64,000 nucleotides of DNA from Mesorhizobium huakuii (GTDB lineage Bacteria > Pseudomonadota > Alphaproteobacteria > Rhizobiales > Rhizobiaceae): assembly GCF_014189455.1 (NCBI RefSeq), contig NZ_CP050296.1:5576001-5640000 (forward strand). Direction: 5' to 3'. A program made the position numbers and the translations under genes. The notes beneath the pieces were generated by a model. That model was not told the origin of the DNA, did no database searches, and was given only the letters and a program-made list of their open reading frames with translations. Below are positions 55,133-63,561 of this stretch, in pieces (within the stretch, counting starts at the first letter, position 1; the number at the start of each line of letters is the position of its first letter).

Positions 55133-55651
55133 TCAGGGAGTGCCGCCGCCGGGAATGCCGGGCGCCAGCTTGCTGGCGCCGTTGATGATCTGGCTGAGGA
55201 AGTTCTGGTCCTTGCCGCCAGTCGGCGTGGTGCGCGAGATGAAGTCGAAAATCTTGCCGTCCTTCAAGCCATAATTGGCGATCTGGGTGACGCGGCCATC
55301 GGCGCCGAAATAGACCGCCAGCACCTTCTGGTCGACGAGCCTGGGCTTGTCGAAGGCGACATAGCGCTTGCGCGTTTGCGAAATGTAGTAAAACGCCTCA
55401 TTGTCGAAAGTCGCTGTTGTAGACGGCGTGCCGAGCGCCAGAAGCACCTGCTCGCGACTGGAACCGACGGGCACCGAATCGACGGCCTGCTGGTCGTAGA
55501 CATAGCCTTGCGTGAACGTCTCGCTCGGATTGAGGTCGCCGATCATCTTGTTGGTGTGACACGCCGAAAGCGCCGAAACGACGAGCAGCAGCGAGATCGC
55601 GCCGGCAGGCCTGGACGAGAAGGTCGACTTGAAATTCAGCGCGCGCAACAA
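55133..55651 (-). CDS. bamE: outer membrane assembly factor BamE (SmpA family) lipoprotein
   Basis: 172 aa. The signal peptide ends in a lipobox LSAC (Cys31). The SmpA/OmlA fold (PF04355) is seen in GYVYDQQAVDSVPVGSSREQVLLALGTPSTTATFDNEAFYYISQTRKRYVAFDKPRLVDQKVLAVYFGADGRVTQIANYGLKDG. It helps the Bam complex insert beta-barrel proteins. The start is a TTG; 55651 was chosen among three consecutive TTG codons because GGAG is at the right distance. The C-terminal tail (GGTP) is Gly/Pro-rich. Confidence 0.9.
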   Translation of the reverse strand: MLRALNFKSTFSSRPAGAISLLLVVSALSACHTNKMIGDLNPSETFTQGYVYDQQAVDSVPVGSSREQVLLALGTPSTTATFDNEAFYYISQTRKRYVAFDKPRLVDQKVLAVYFGADGRVTQIANYGLKDGKIFDFISRTTPTGGKDQNFLSQIINGASKLAPGIPGGGTP

Positions 55652-55762
55652 CAATTCTCCATTATATCGCCGCAACTTGCGCTGGGCCGCAAAACCGGTA
55701 AACCAGCTTGCCTGCCGATGCAACAAGGCCAATTCAACAAACGGTCCCCGGAGACCATCCCC

Positions 55763-56311
55763 ATGTTCCAGCGCCTTTTTGGTCGCGAACGCCACGCCAA
55801 CCGCGCGATAACGGACGCGCTTTACGCACAAATCGTGGCGGCGGCGCGGCAGAGTGTATTTTATTCCCACTGGAATGTGCCGGACACGCCGCTCGGCCGT
55901 TTCGAGATGCTTTCGCTGCATATGTTCCTGTTCCAGCATCGCTTGCGCGGCGAGGACGGCGTGGCGCAAGAGGTCGCCCAGGTGCTGATCGACGAGTTCT
56001 TCCTCGACGTCGATCATTCGCTGCGGGAGCTGGGGATTGGTGATGTCGGAGTGCCCAAGCGCATGAAGAAATTGGCGAAGATGTTTTATGGCCGCACCGC
56101 CGCCTATGATGACGCGCTGGAAAGAAACGATCGCGACGGGTTGACCGCGGCTCTTGCCCGCAATATCCGGCCCGATACCGGCACCTGGCCGGAGGCGCTG
56201 CAATTGGCCGACTATGTTGCCGACGCCTGTCGGCAGCTGGCCGCGCAGCCATCCGAATCAATCGTGTCCGGCACGGCGGCGTTTCCGCTCGCCAGGGAGG
56301 TTGATCGATGA
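55763..56311 (+). CDS. ubiquinol-cytochrome c chaperone family protein
   Basis: 182 aa with the CBP3-like domain (PF03981): ALYAQIVAAARQSVFYSHWNVPDTPLGRFEMLSLHMFLFQHRLRG and FFLDVDHSLRELGIGDVGVPKRMKKLAKMFYGR. It assists assembly of the cytochrome bc1 complex at the inner membrane. The ATG at 55763 is chosen; GGAG lies 10 bases before. It overlaps the next gene by 4 bases. Confidence 0.92.
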   Translation: MFQRLFGRERHANRAITDALYAQIVAAARQSVFYSHWNVPDTPLGRFEMLSLHMFLFQHRLRGEDGVAQEVAQVLIDEFFLDVDHSLRELGIGDVGVPKRMKKLAKMFYGRTAAYDDALERNDRDGLTAALARNIRPDTGTWPEALQLADYVADACRQLAAQPSESIVSGTAAFPLAREVDR

Positions 56312-56856
56312 AGCATGCTGATCCGCTAAGCCCGGTTTCCTTTTTCGCAAATGTTGCCCGTCTACCGCAGAAGGGGCTGCCCGTGGTGATCGAGGCCGAC
56401 GCCGCACAGCGCGCCGCACTCGCCGAGGAGCACGGGCTGCTGTCGGTCGAAGCCTATCGCGCTGAACTTCTCGTGGCCTCCTGGAAGCGCAATGGCGTGA
56501 AGGTCAGCGGCCACGTCGAGGCCGACATCACCCAGGCCTGCATCGTCACGCTCGACCCTGTCGCGGCGCATATCGACGAGCCGGTCGAGGCGTTGTTGTT
56601 GCCCGAGGATTCCAAGCTTGGGCGGCAGGGATTCGAAGGCGGCGGCGAGATCCTGCTCGATGCGGACGGCCCCGACAGTCCCGAAACATTTTCCGGCGAC
56701 ACGATCGATGTCGGGGCGCTTGCCGAACAGTTCTTCGCACTGGCAATCGACCCCTATCCGCGCAAGCCGGGCGCGTCGCTGAATGCCGGCGGCGAGACCG
56801 AAGCGGTGGAGAATGAATTTCAGCAAAAACTGCGATCCTTGCTGGGAAAATCCTGA
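56308..56856 (+). CDS. DUF177 (YceD-like) protein
   Basis: 182 aa with PLSPVSFFANVARLPQKGLPVVIEADAAQRAALAEEHGLLSVEAYRAELLVASWKRNGVKVSGHVEADITQACIVTLDPVAAHIDEP. The Cys in ITQACIVTL is the family's characteristic position. DUF177 proteins act in 23S rRNA metabolism in plants and bacteria and often sit by rpmF and plsX; here rpmF is absent from the gap. Coupled to the chaperone gene by ATGA. Confidence 0.92.
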   Translation: MKHADPLSPVSFFANVARLPQKGLPVVIEADAAQRAALAEEHGLLSVEAYRAELLVASWKRNGVKVSGHVEADITQACIVTLDPVAAHIDEPVEALLLPEDSKLGRQGFEGGGEILLDADGPDSPETFSGDTIDVGALAEQFFALAIDPYPRKPGASLNAGGETEAVENEFQQKLRSLLGKS

Positions 56857-56969
56857 AAACCTCGCCCGCGATGGAAAAGTCGGTTGTGTGAAGAGCCAAA
56901 ACCGCTATTTTCGCCGAACCTTCGCGATCTCTAAAGCGACCTGCCGCATAACCGTGAGATAAATACCGC

Positions 56970-58040
56970 GTGATCAGGATTTCCATCGATGCCATGGGCG
57001 GCGATCACGGACCAGCCGTGGTCATTCCGGCGCTCATGACGGTCGCCACCCGCCGTCCCGACATCCGCTTCGTCATCTACGGGCGTGAGGAAGTCGTGCG
57101 TCCCGAACTGGCCAAGTTTCCCAAACTGGCCGAGGTGAGTGAATTCTTCCACTGCGAGATCGCAGTCAGGATGGATGACAAGCCGAGCCAGGCGCTGCGC
57201 CATGGCCGCTGGAAGTCGTCGATGTGGAAGGCGGTCGAAGCGGTCAAGTCGGGCGCTGCGGACGCCTGCATCTCCGCCGGCAACACCGGCGCCTTGATGG
57301 CGATGTCGAAATTCTGCCTGCGCACCATGGCCACCATCGAGCGCCCGGCGATCGCGGCATTGTGGCCGACATTGCGCGGCGAAAGCGTGGTTCTGGACGT
57401 CGGCGCCACCATTGGTGCCGATGCGCACCAGCTCATTGATTTCGCCATTCTCGGCACCGGCATGGCGCGCTCCGTCTTCGGCATCGCCCGGCCCACCGTC
57501 GGCCTGCTCAATGTCGGCGTCGAAGAGATCAAGGGCCAGGAAGAGGTCAAGGAAGCGGGACGCATGCTGCGCGAAGCCAACATGGCCTCGATGAACTATC
57601 ATGGCTTTGTCGAAGGCGACGATATCGGCAAGGGCACGGTCGACGTGGTGGTGACGGAAGGGTTCGCCGGCAACATCGCGCTGAAGACGGCGGAAGGTAC
57701 CGCGCGCCAGATCGCAGGCTATCTGCGCGCCGCGATGAGCCGCACGCTGATGGCCAAGATCGGCTATGTCTTCGCCAAGGGCGCCTTCGATCGCCTGCGT
57801 GAAAAAATGGATGTCGGCCGCTCCAACGGTGGCGTGTTCCTGGGGCTGAACGGCATCGTCGTCAAAAGCCATGGCGGTGCCGATTCGGATGGTTTTGCTG
57901 CGGCGATCGAGCTCGGCTATGACATGGTGCGCAACAATCTGCTTGACCGTATCGAGGCCGACCTGGACCTGTTTCATGCGCGCAACCCGCATGCCCTGTC
58001 ATCTCGGAAATCCGACGTCGTTACCGACGCGAAGGAATAG
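56970..58040 (+). CDS. plsX: phosphate acyltransferase PlsX
   Basis: 356 aa enzyme making acyl-phosphate from acyl-ACP for phospholipid synthesis. [12 protein letters not shown] opens the protein, followed by [38 protein letters not shown] and [23 protein letters not shown]. The start is GTG at 56970. It is followed after 9 bases by fabH in the usual plsX-fabH order. Confidence 0.96.
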   Translation: MIRISIDAMGGDHGPAVVIPALMTVATRRPDIRFVIYGREEVVRPELAKFPKLAEVSEFFHCEIAVRMDDKPSQALRHGRWKSSMWKAVEAVKSGAADACISAGNTGALMAMSKFCLRTMATIERPAIAALWPTLRGESVVLDVGATIGADAHQLIDFAILGTGMARSVFGIARPTVGLLNVGVEEIKGQEEVKEAGRMLREANMASMNYHGFVEGDDIGKGTVDVVVTEGFAGNIALKTAEGTARQIAGYLRAAMSRTLMAKIGYVFAKGAFDRLREKMDVGRSNGGVFLGLNGIVVKSHGGADSDGFAAAIELGYDMVRNNLLDRIEADLDLFHARNPHALSSRKSDVVTDAKE

Positions 58041-58049
58041 GAAAGAACT

Positions 58050-59022
58050 TTGATCAGATCAGTCGTGCGCGGCACGGGCGCCGCGCTGCCCCGCCGCATC
58101 ATGAAGAATGCCGATTTCGAAGGCATGGTCGAAACCTCGGACGAGTGGATCGCCCAGCGCACCGGCATCCGCCAGCGGCATATCGCGGCCGACGACGAGA
58201 CGACGGCTTCGCTCGGCGAGGCCGCGGCCCGCGCCGCCCTTGCCGATGCCGGGCTGACGCCGAACGATATCGACCTGATCGTGCTGGCAACGTCGACGCC
58301 CAACAACACATTCCCGGCCACCGCGGTCGAGATCCAGAACCGCCTCGGCATGCATCATGGCTTTGCCTTCGACATGCAGGCGGTGTGCTCGGGCTTCGTT
58401 TATGCGGTGACGACAGCCGATCTCTACATCCGTGGCGGCCTGGCCAAACGCGTGCTGGTAATCGGCTCGGAAACATTCTCGCGCATCCTCGACTGGAGCG
58501 ACCGCTCGACCTGCGTGCTGTTCGGCGACGGCGCCGGGGCGCTGGTCCTGGAAGCAGGCGAGGGGGCCGGCACGATTGCCGACCGCGGTGTTCTGGCCGC
58601 CAGCCTGCGCTCTGACGGCGTGCACAAGGACAAGCTCTTCGTCGATGGCGGCCCGTCGACGACGGGAACGGTCGGCCACCTCAGGATGGAAGGCCGCGAA
58701 GTCTTCAAGCATGCGGTCGGCATGATCACCGATGTCATCGAGGCAACCTTCTCGGCCGCCGGCATATCAGCCGACGATCTCGACTGGTTCGTGCCGCACC
58801 AGGCCAATAAACGAATTATTGACGCTTCGGCCAAGAAGCTCGGTATTGCAGAACGAAAGGTGGTGGTTACGGTCGATTTGCACGGTAACACCTCGGCGGC
58901 TTCCCGTGCCGCTGGCGCTTTCGGTGGCCGTCGCTGACGGTCGCATCAAGAAGGGCGACCTCGTCCTTCTGGAAGCGATGGGTGGCGGCTTCACCTGGGG
59001 CGCTGTTCTGGTTCGCTGGTAA
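58050..59022 (+). pseudogene. fabH: beta-ketoacyl-ACP synthase III, frame broken by one base near the 3' end
   Basis: FabH starts fatty acid elongation by condensing acetyl-CoA with malonyl-ACP. It starts at TTG 58050 ([10 protein letters not shown]). Triad residues are visible: Cys113 in [11 protein letters not shown], His250 in VPHQANKRI and Asn280 in HGNTSAAS. The frame then diverts: a run of three C at 58903-58905 appears to hold one base too many, so the frame ends early as [10 protein letters not shown]. In the other frame the expected end follows, [38 protein letters not shown] to the TAA at 59022. Corrected length is about 323 aa, normal for the family. A sequencing error is likely since FabH is normally needed. 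Confidence 0.88.
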
Positions 59023-59111
59023 GTGCCGAACGGCTCGGTTTCGGTCCTTGACCTTGCCGGATCAATTACTTAGGCTCTGCCGTTGTTGTGCCGATTTTGT
59101 GTTTTGAACTG

Positions 59112-59447
59112 ATGGGACGGTCGCATGGGGGAAAGACACTTACGCGTGCCGACCTGGCGGAGGCCGTGTACCGAAAGGTCGGTCTGTCGCGCACTGAATC
59201 CGCCGAACTCGTCGAAGCGGTGCTGGACGAAATCTGCGAAGCCATCGTGCGTGGCGAGACGGTCAAGCTGTCGTCCTTCGCGACATTCCATGTCCGCTCC
59301 AAGAACGAGCGCATCGGGCGCAATCCCAAGACCGGTGAAGAGGTGCCGATCCTGCCGCGCAGGGTGATGACCTTCAAGTCGTCGAACGTCTTGAAGAACC
59401 GCATTTTGCGCTCTCACCAAAACAGCAAGGCCAAGGGCAGCAAATAG
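59112..59447 (+). CDS. ihfA: integration host factor alpha subunit
   Basis: About 111 aa from ATG 59112. [90 protein letters not shown] is the complete HU/IHF fold with the DNA-intercalating Pro in the GRNPKTGE arm. IHF bends DNA with the beta subunit. A second candidate start, ATG 59125, would give M-G-G-K if one more G were present in the G-run at 59127-59131; as read it is out of frame, so the N-terminus is uncertain by about four residues. Confidence 0.95.
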   Translation: MGRSHGGKTLTRADLAEAVYRKVGLSRTESAELVEAVLDEICEAIVRGETVKLSSFATFHVRSKNERIGRNPKTGEEVPILPRRVMTFKSSNVLKNRILRSHQNSKAKGSK

Positions 59448-59658
59448 CCGCCATTGTACGGTTGAAAACCGGCCCCGCCATAACGCCGGGCTTGAATATT
59501 GTTTCACAAACCGCTGAAATAAGGCCCGATTCGGCAGCATGGCCGGATTGGCGTTCCGCGTTGATCCATTCCACGCAAATGGAATGGGCTTCTCTTTGTT
59601 GGAGCCTGATCTCGCTGAATACCGTTCCGGATCACGCTCCAGCGTGAGGATTTCGCCC

Positions 59659-60198
59659 ATGGACAAGAGCCCTGACGCCTTCCGCACCATCTCAGAGGTG
59701 GCTGAAGATCTCGACCTGCCGCAGCATGTGCTGCGCTTCTGGGAGACGCGCTTCAATCAGATCAAGCCGATGAAGCGCGGCGGCGGCCGCCGCTACTACC
59801 GGCCGCAGGATGTCGAACTGATCAAGGGCATCCGCCACATGCTCTACGACCAGGGCTACACGATCAAGGGCGTGCAGAAGCTGCTGCGCGAAAACGGCAA
59901 TCATTTCCTGGTCGCCATCGGCAATGGCGACATGGCGCGCGTCGAGGCGATCTCGCAGCGAAAGCAGGCCGACCAGGTGCCGCTGACGCCGGCAGCCCAG
60001 CCGCGCGGTGGCGATGACGAACTGGTTGGCCAGCCAAGGGTCAAGCCGAGCCGCCGCTTTTTCGGCCTGGGCAAGAGCGATGAGGAAGGTCCGGTTCAGC
60101 CGGACGCGTCGAAACTCTCGCGTGACAATCGCGCGCTGCTGCAGGAGGCGCTGTTCGACCTCCTGGAATGCAAGCGCCTGCTTGACCAGGTGCGCTGA
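59659..60198 (+). CDS. MerR family transcriptional regulator
   Basis: 179 aa. The MerR helix-turn-helix and wing (about residues 8-78) read [69 protein letters not shown]. The second half is low-complexity and charged, without the metal-binding Cys of classic MerR proteins. The gene always follows ihfA in alphaproteobacteria. The effector is unknown. ATG 59659 is the start. Confidence 0.9.
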   Translation: MDKSPDAFRTISEVAEDLDLPQHVLRFWETRFNQIKPMKRGGGRRYYRPQDVELIKGIRHMLYDQGYTIKGVQKLLRENGNHFLVAIGNGDMARVEAISQRKQADQVPLTPAAQPRGGDDELVGQPRVKPSRRFFGLGKSDEEGPVQPDASKLSRDNRALLQEALFDLLECKRLLDQVR

Positions 60199-60261
60199 CC
60201 GCCGCGCGACGCGCTTTGAAGCCTCGGCACCGGAACCCGACTTCGGGTGAGGCGTTACGTT

Positions 60262-60291
60262 TCCTTCTGCAAGACATCCTTCTGCAAGACA
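60262..60291 (+). repeat. 15-bp tandem duplication in a 5' leader
   Basis: TCCTTCTGCAAGACA occurs twice in a row, ending 12 bases before the ATG of the next gene. It sits next to the ribosome site AAGGA and could affect leader structure or simply be a recent duplication. Confidence 0.85.
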
Positions 60292-60303
60292 AGGAAACGC
60301 GTG

Positions 60304-60606
60304 ATGGCATCATTTTCGACCCTTTCGGACATCGACCTCGAAAAGCAGGTCGCGGCCCTGTCGAGGGAACTCGCGGCGTTGCGCAAGGCGGTGTCGAAGC
60401 GGGGTGGCGCTTACTATGAAGACGGTCGCGATGCCGCTCTCGACACATATTCCGACCTTGCCGAGCGTTTACGGGATGCGATGCCGGCAATCCGCAAACA
60501 GGGCAGGGTGATCGAGAAATCGGCCCGTGATCACCCCGCCGCGGTCGCCGCCGTTGGCCTTGTGGTGCTCGGCCTGGTCGCCAGCCTGCTGTTCAGCCGG
60601 CGCTAG
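60304..60606 (+). CDS. DUF883/ElaB-like C-tail-anchored small membrane protein
   Basis: 100 aa. An N-terminal coiled-coil region (LSDIDLEKQVAALSRELAALRKAVSKRGGAYYEDGRD) is followed by one C-terminal transmembrane helix (PAAVAAVGLVVLGLVASLLFSRR). The layout matches the ElaB/YqjD group of ribosome-associated tail-anchored inner-membrane proteins. The ATG at 60304 is chosen. Function here is not proven. Confidence 0.8.
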   Translation: MASFSTLSDIDLEKQVAALSRELAALRKAVSKRGGAYYEDGRDAALDTYSDLAERLRDAMPAIRKQGRVIEKSARDHPAAVAAVGLVVLGLVASLLFSRR

Positions 60607-60827
60607 GCCCCGGCCTGGTCATTTGCGATGCCGCTCCGGCATCTGGTGCGGAGCGCGTCGGCGTAGAGGCGCACAACCCCTTTGTGCTGCCGGCGCAGGA
60701 AGGCCGATTGGTCGAGCCGCCAGAGCCCTCGACAGGCCCGGTTTGATGTCGGGCTAGGCATTGCACAACCACGAGAAGACCAGCCTTGAACAAGAAGGGC
60801 GGTCTTCTCGTTGGCAGTCTGGTATGC
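60607..60827. other. intergenic region without recognised features
   Basis: 221 bases between the tail-anchored protein gene and the convergent His-rich gene. One inverted pair, GAGAAGACC (60772) and GGTCTTCTC (60802), could form a terminator-like stem for either gene. Otherwise I see nothing. Confidence 0.4.
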
Positions 60828-61031
60828 TTAGTAGGTCTTCTTTGCCATCTTCTTCACGTGGTGGTGATGATGGTGGTAGTAGTGATGATGGCGGTGATGG
60901 TGACGATGGTGGTGATGATGACGATGATGCTTTGCCATCGGGGCCGCGTCCGCGCTCGTCGCGCCGATGACCGGCGCCGTGAAAGCGAGTGCAACTGCAA
61001 GCCCGAGGGCTGAGAGCAGGGACTTCTTCAT
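60828..61031 (-). CDS. exported histidine-rich peptide
   Basis: 67 aa. A signal peptide (MKKSLLSALGLAVALAFTAPVIGATSADA-AP) is followed by a mature chain of about 38 residues containing 19 His in runs (HHRHHHHHRHHHRHHHYYHH...) and a basic end, VKKMAKKTY. Such a peptide would bind Ni, Zn or Cu in the periplasm as a metal buffer. The start at 61031 has an AAGGAAA ribosome site. Length changes by slippage in the CAC/CAT tract are plausible. Confidence 0.85.
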   Translation of the reverse strand: MKKSLLSALGLAVALAFTAPVIGATSADAAPMAKHHRHHHHHRHHHRHHHYYHHHHHHVKKMAKKTY

Positions 61032-61228
61032 GGATCGTTTCCTTCTTTCGTCGGCAGATCTTAAAAATCGGGTCGATGGCCCGATCGCCGCGAATGGAAT
61101 TACGCTCCTTATTTTTTTCGTCAGTATTTCCCGATTGTAGAATTTTGTTTCCCGCATGTTTCCGGGGAACCGGCTTCCCGACACTTTGTTGTGAGGGCCG
61201 AAAAGCCGGCTCTTGCCGCTAATTTTGG

Positions 61229-61843
61229 CTACATCGGTGGGATCACGCCATTGTTTCCCACCACGACGCGCACGGAACTCAGCGTCCCGTCAGCCTCGCG
61301 CTGAGCGGTAACGAAGACCGTCGCGCCTGGCTTGAGATCGGTCGGCGCGGCCGGGGCGAAGGTCACGACGGGCGTGCCGTCGGGGATCGAAATCTTCTTG
61401 GTCTGCCCGTTGTCATAGGTCAGCGTCACGGCGCGTCCGCTTATGTCGGTAACATCGGCCACGGTGCCATTGGTCATGCGGCTGTTCGGCTGCAGGTCCC
61501 AGGGACGGTCGCCCTCGCCAGTGCCTTTCAAGGCGGCTGGGAAGATCACCACTTCCAGTGCGCCGCTGCCGCCATCCGCTTTCGAGACGGAAGCAATGCC
61601 GAGGAAATCGCCCTGCTTGATGTCTTTTTCGGAGGCGCTGGCGACGCCCGAAATCTTCCAGCCGGTATTGAGCTTGATCGCTGATGTATCGCCCTGGCGG
61701 GTTTTCACGGTGAGCAGCGAGGGCTCGAAACTGACCACCGTGCCGCGCACGCGCAGCGCGTCAGCAGCCTGGGCGCCGTCCACGGCGGCAACGGAAAGGC
61801 TGGAGATCGTGCCGAGCACGACCATGAATGTCTTGAAGTTCAT
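61229..61843 (-). CDS. secreted beta-rich protein of unknown function
   Basis: 204 aa with a signal peptide (MNFKTFMVVLGTISSLSVAAVDGAQA). The rest is two repeats of an OB-like strand pattern: ALRVRGTVVSFEPSLLTVKTRQGDTSAIKLN and NGTVADVTDISGRAVTLTYDNGQTKKISIPDGTPV. This resembles the DUF5666 type of exported proteins. No enzyme motif. Upstream of the His-rich peptide gene on the same strand with a 197-base gap. Confidence 0.75.
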   Translation of the reverse strand: MNFKTFMVVLGTISSLSVAAVDGAQAADALRVRGTVVSFEPSLLTVKTRQGDTSAIKLNTGWKISGVASASEKDIKQGDFLGIASVSKADGGSGALEVVIFPAALKGTGEGDRPWDLQPNSRMTNGTVADVTDISGRAVTLTYDNGQTKKISIPDGTPVVTFAPAAPTDLKPGATVFVTAQREADGTLSSVRVVVGNNGVIPPM

Positions 61844-62116
61844 TGCAGGGATCCTTCTGGGAACGGGCTGGATGGAACCGGATGGTTTTCACCCCAGCGC
61901 ATCAGAACAACGAACAGGTGGGCCGAAACCTCCCCGCAAAAGGTGCCGGGGTGTTCAAAAGAACTTGATGGCGCGGGAGGGCGCCTCGCAGGCATTCGGT
62001 TCACGATAGCGTGACGGCTTTCGGCTCTTGGCAAATCGCTTTTGAGCGGGCATGTTCCTGCTCGTCTCAGGCAACACTCCATTTTGATCAAACTCTTTCA
62101 GCCACCGGAGTTGCCA

Positions 62117-62401
62117 ATGCCCAACAATGCAAAAAGCCATGCCCTCTCCGAACCGTTAGCCAGTGAGATCGGGCCGGATTACACCACGCTCAGAGCCATG
62201 CGGGAAACCCGCGGATACAGCGTGGAAGAGCTTTCCCTGACCTGCGGCCTCTCGGTCGGCGAGATCGAGGATATGGAGAACGGCCGGGCGGCCGATCCGT
62301 CGAAGCTGCGCCGTATCGCGTCCGCGCTTCGCATGCCCGAGGACGCTCTCATCGCTTCCACCACACCGACGCCGGCCGCGCAAGGCCGACCCCTGGCCTA
62401 G
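62117..62401 (+). CDS. XRE-type helix-turn-helix protein
   Basis: 94 aa with a single HTH: LRAMRETRGYSVEELSLTCGLSVGEIEDMENGRAADPSKLRRIASALRMPEDAL (about residues 28-80). GGAG precedes the ATG at 62117. It probably binds DNA as a dimer; no target is obvious and no toxin gene follows, so it is not clearly an antitoxin. A GCC-rich terminator hairpin follows. Confidence 0.85.
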   Translation: MPNNAKSHALSEPLASEIGPDYTTLRAMRETRGYSVEELSLTCGLSVGEIEDMENGRAADPSKLRRIASALRMPEDALIASTTPTPAAQGRPLA

Positions 62402-62423
62402 ACCAGCACCAGGCATGCAGCAG

Positions 62424-62454
62424 AACCCGCCAAGGCCCGCTTGGCGGGTTTCTT
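62424..62454 (+). terminator. hairpin terminator after the XRE gene
   Basis: ACCCGCCAAG pairs with CTTGGCGGGT around GCCCG, then TTCTTGTTG; 22 bases after the XRE stop. Confidence 0.75.
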
Positions 62455-62585
62455 GTTGACACCACGGTATTATCAGGCGGGCCGGTCTTGCCGATCTACG
62501 GATCGCGCGTGTTTATACCTGCGGCATCCAAATCTGCGCCAATCGCGCCTGCCCCTGCATCGTGTTGAACCGTGGGTTTTTCGAT

Positions 62586-63047
62586 ATGAGCCTGGACTCC
62601 GTTCGTGCCTTCTTCGCCGCCCATGCGCCCGACATCGAGGTCATCGTCACGCAAGCGAGTTCGGCGACCGTGACGCTGGCGGCGGAGGCGCATGGCGTCC
62701 TGCCGGCGCAGATCGCCAAGACCATCTGCCTGCGCGTCGGCGACCGCACCATGCTGGTCGTGACCAGTGGCATCGCCAGGCTGGACAACCGCAAGTTCAA
62801 GGACCAGTTCGGCGGCAAGCCGCGCATGCTGGACGCAGGGGAAGTCGTCGCCGCCACCAGCCATCCGGTCGGCGGCGTATGCCCCTTCGGCCTGCCGGCG
62901 CCGCTGCCGGTCTACTGCGACGTGTCGCTGCGGGAATTCGACGAGGTTGTGCCTGCCGCCGGCGCCACCAACGCGGCGGTACGGGTCACACCGCAGCGGA
63001 TGGTCGAGCTTGTCGGCGCTGAGTGGGTGGATGTGTGCCAAGGTTAG
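62586..63047 (+). CDS. YbaK/ProX-type aminoacyl-tRNA editing domain protein
   Basis: 153 aa single-domain deacylase (PF04073). MSLDSVRAFFAAHAPDIEVIVTQASSATVTLAAEAHGVLPAQIAKTICLRVGDRTMLVVTSGIARLDNRKFKDQFGG contains the Lys of the KTI motif. GGVCPFGLPAPLPVYCDVSL and the terminal region complete the fold. Such proteins clear mischarged tRNA (Cys- or Ala-tRNA(Pro)). The ATG at 62586 is chosen. Confidence 0.9.
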   Translation: MSLDSVRAFFAAHAPDIEVIVTQASSATVTLAAEAHGVLPAQIAKTICLRVGDRTMLVVTSGIARLDNRKFKDQFGGKPRMLDAGEVVAATSHPVGGVCPFGLPAPLPVYCDVSLREFDEVVPAAGATNAAVRVTPQRMVELVGAEWVDVCQG

Positions 63048-63057
63048 CTGACACTTA

Positions 63058-63561
63058 TCACCATAGAGGCGTGTTTGCAGGGAATCCGGCAAGCATGTTG
63101 TAGGTCTGGACCTGAGCCGAAGGCGACACGCTATCAATTAAGACAGTGCTTATGGTCGTGAAGTCGGTGATCGCAAAGCAGGCGTCAAAATAGAAGCCAG
63201 ATCCTCTATCAAGACCAATACGCCACACACCAATCTTTGGACCATCTGCATAGAGATTTTCTCCAGCGAGCAGGTCTATTCCCCTGGCAGCGGAGAGCTG
63301 CATTACGGCCGATCTGACTGCCGTATTGTCGCTGCTCTCGGGATACTTCTCATCAAGCAGGCGTCGGCGAAATGTCTCTAAATTCGCCATGGGTTCCGGA
63401 GAGTCCATCAGTCTCTCGTCTAGGCCAATCCTGTCGAAAGCCGACAGCTTACTGGTAACTGAAAGGCGACATGCTTCGACAGGCCAACCTTTCGGCACCT
63501 TGGTGGGCAGACTCTTCATTCGTATTCCGAGTGATCGGATTAATCTCGGTGTGTTGATCAA
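63058..63561 (-). CDS. hypothetical protein coupled to a serine-protease-like gene
   Basis: 167 aa with no motif I recognise. It is AT-richer than its neighbours, with TTC, CTA and AAA codons that are rare nearby. The ATG at 63561 overlaps the stop of the upstream protease-like gene by 4 bases (ATGA). It could be the second half of a bicistronic accessory unit or a C-terminal piece of the same protein split by a mutation; the exact ATGA overlap favours two genes. Confidence 0.6.
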   Translation of the reverse strand: MINTPRLIRSLGIRMKSLPTKVPKGWPVEACRLSVTSKLSAFDRIGLDERLMDSPEPMANLETFRRRLLDEKYPESSDNTAVRSAVMQLSAARGIDLLAGENLYADGPKIGVWRIGLDRGSGFYFDACFAITDFTTISTVLIDSVSPSAQVQTYNMLAGFPANTPLW

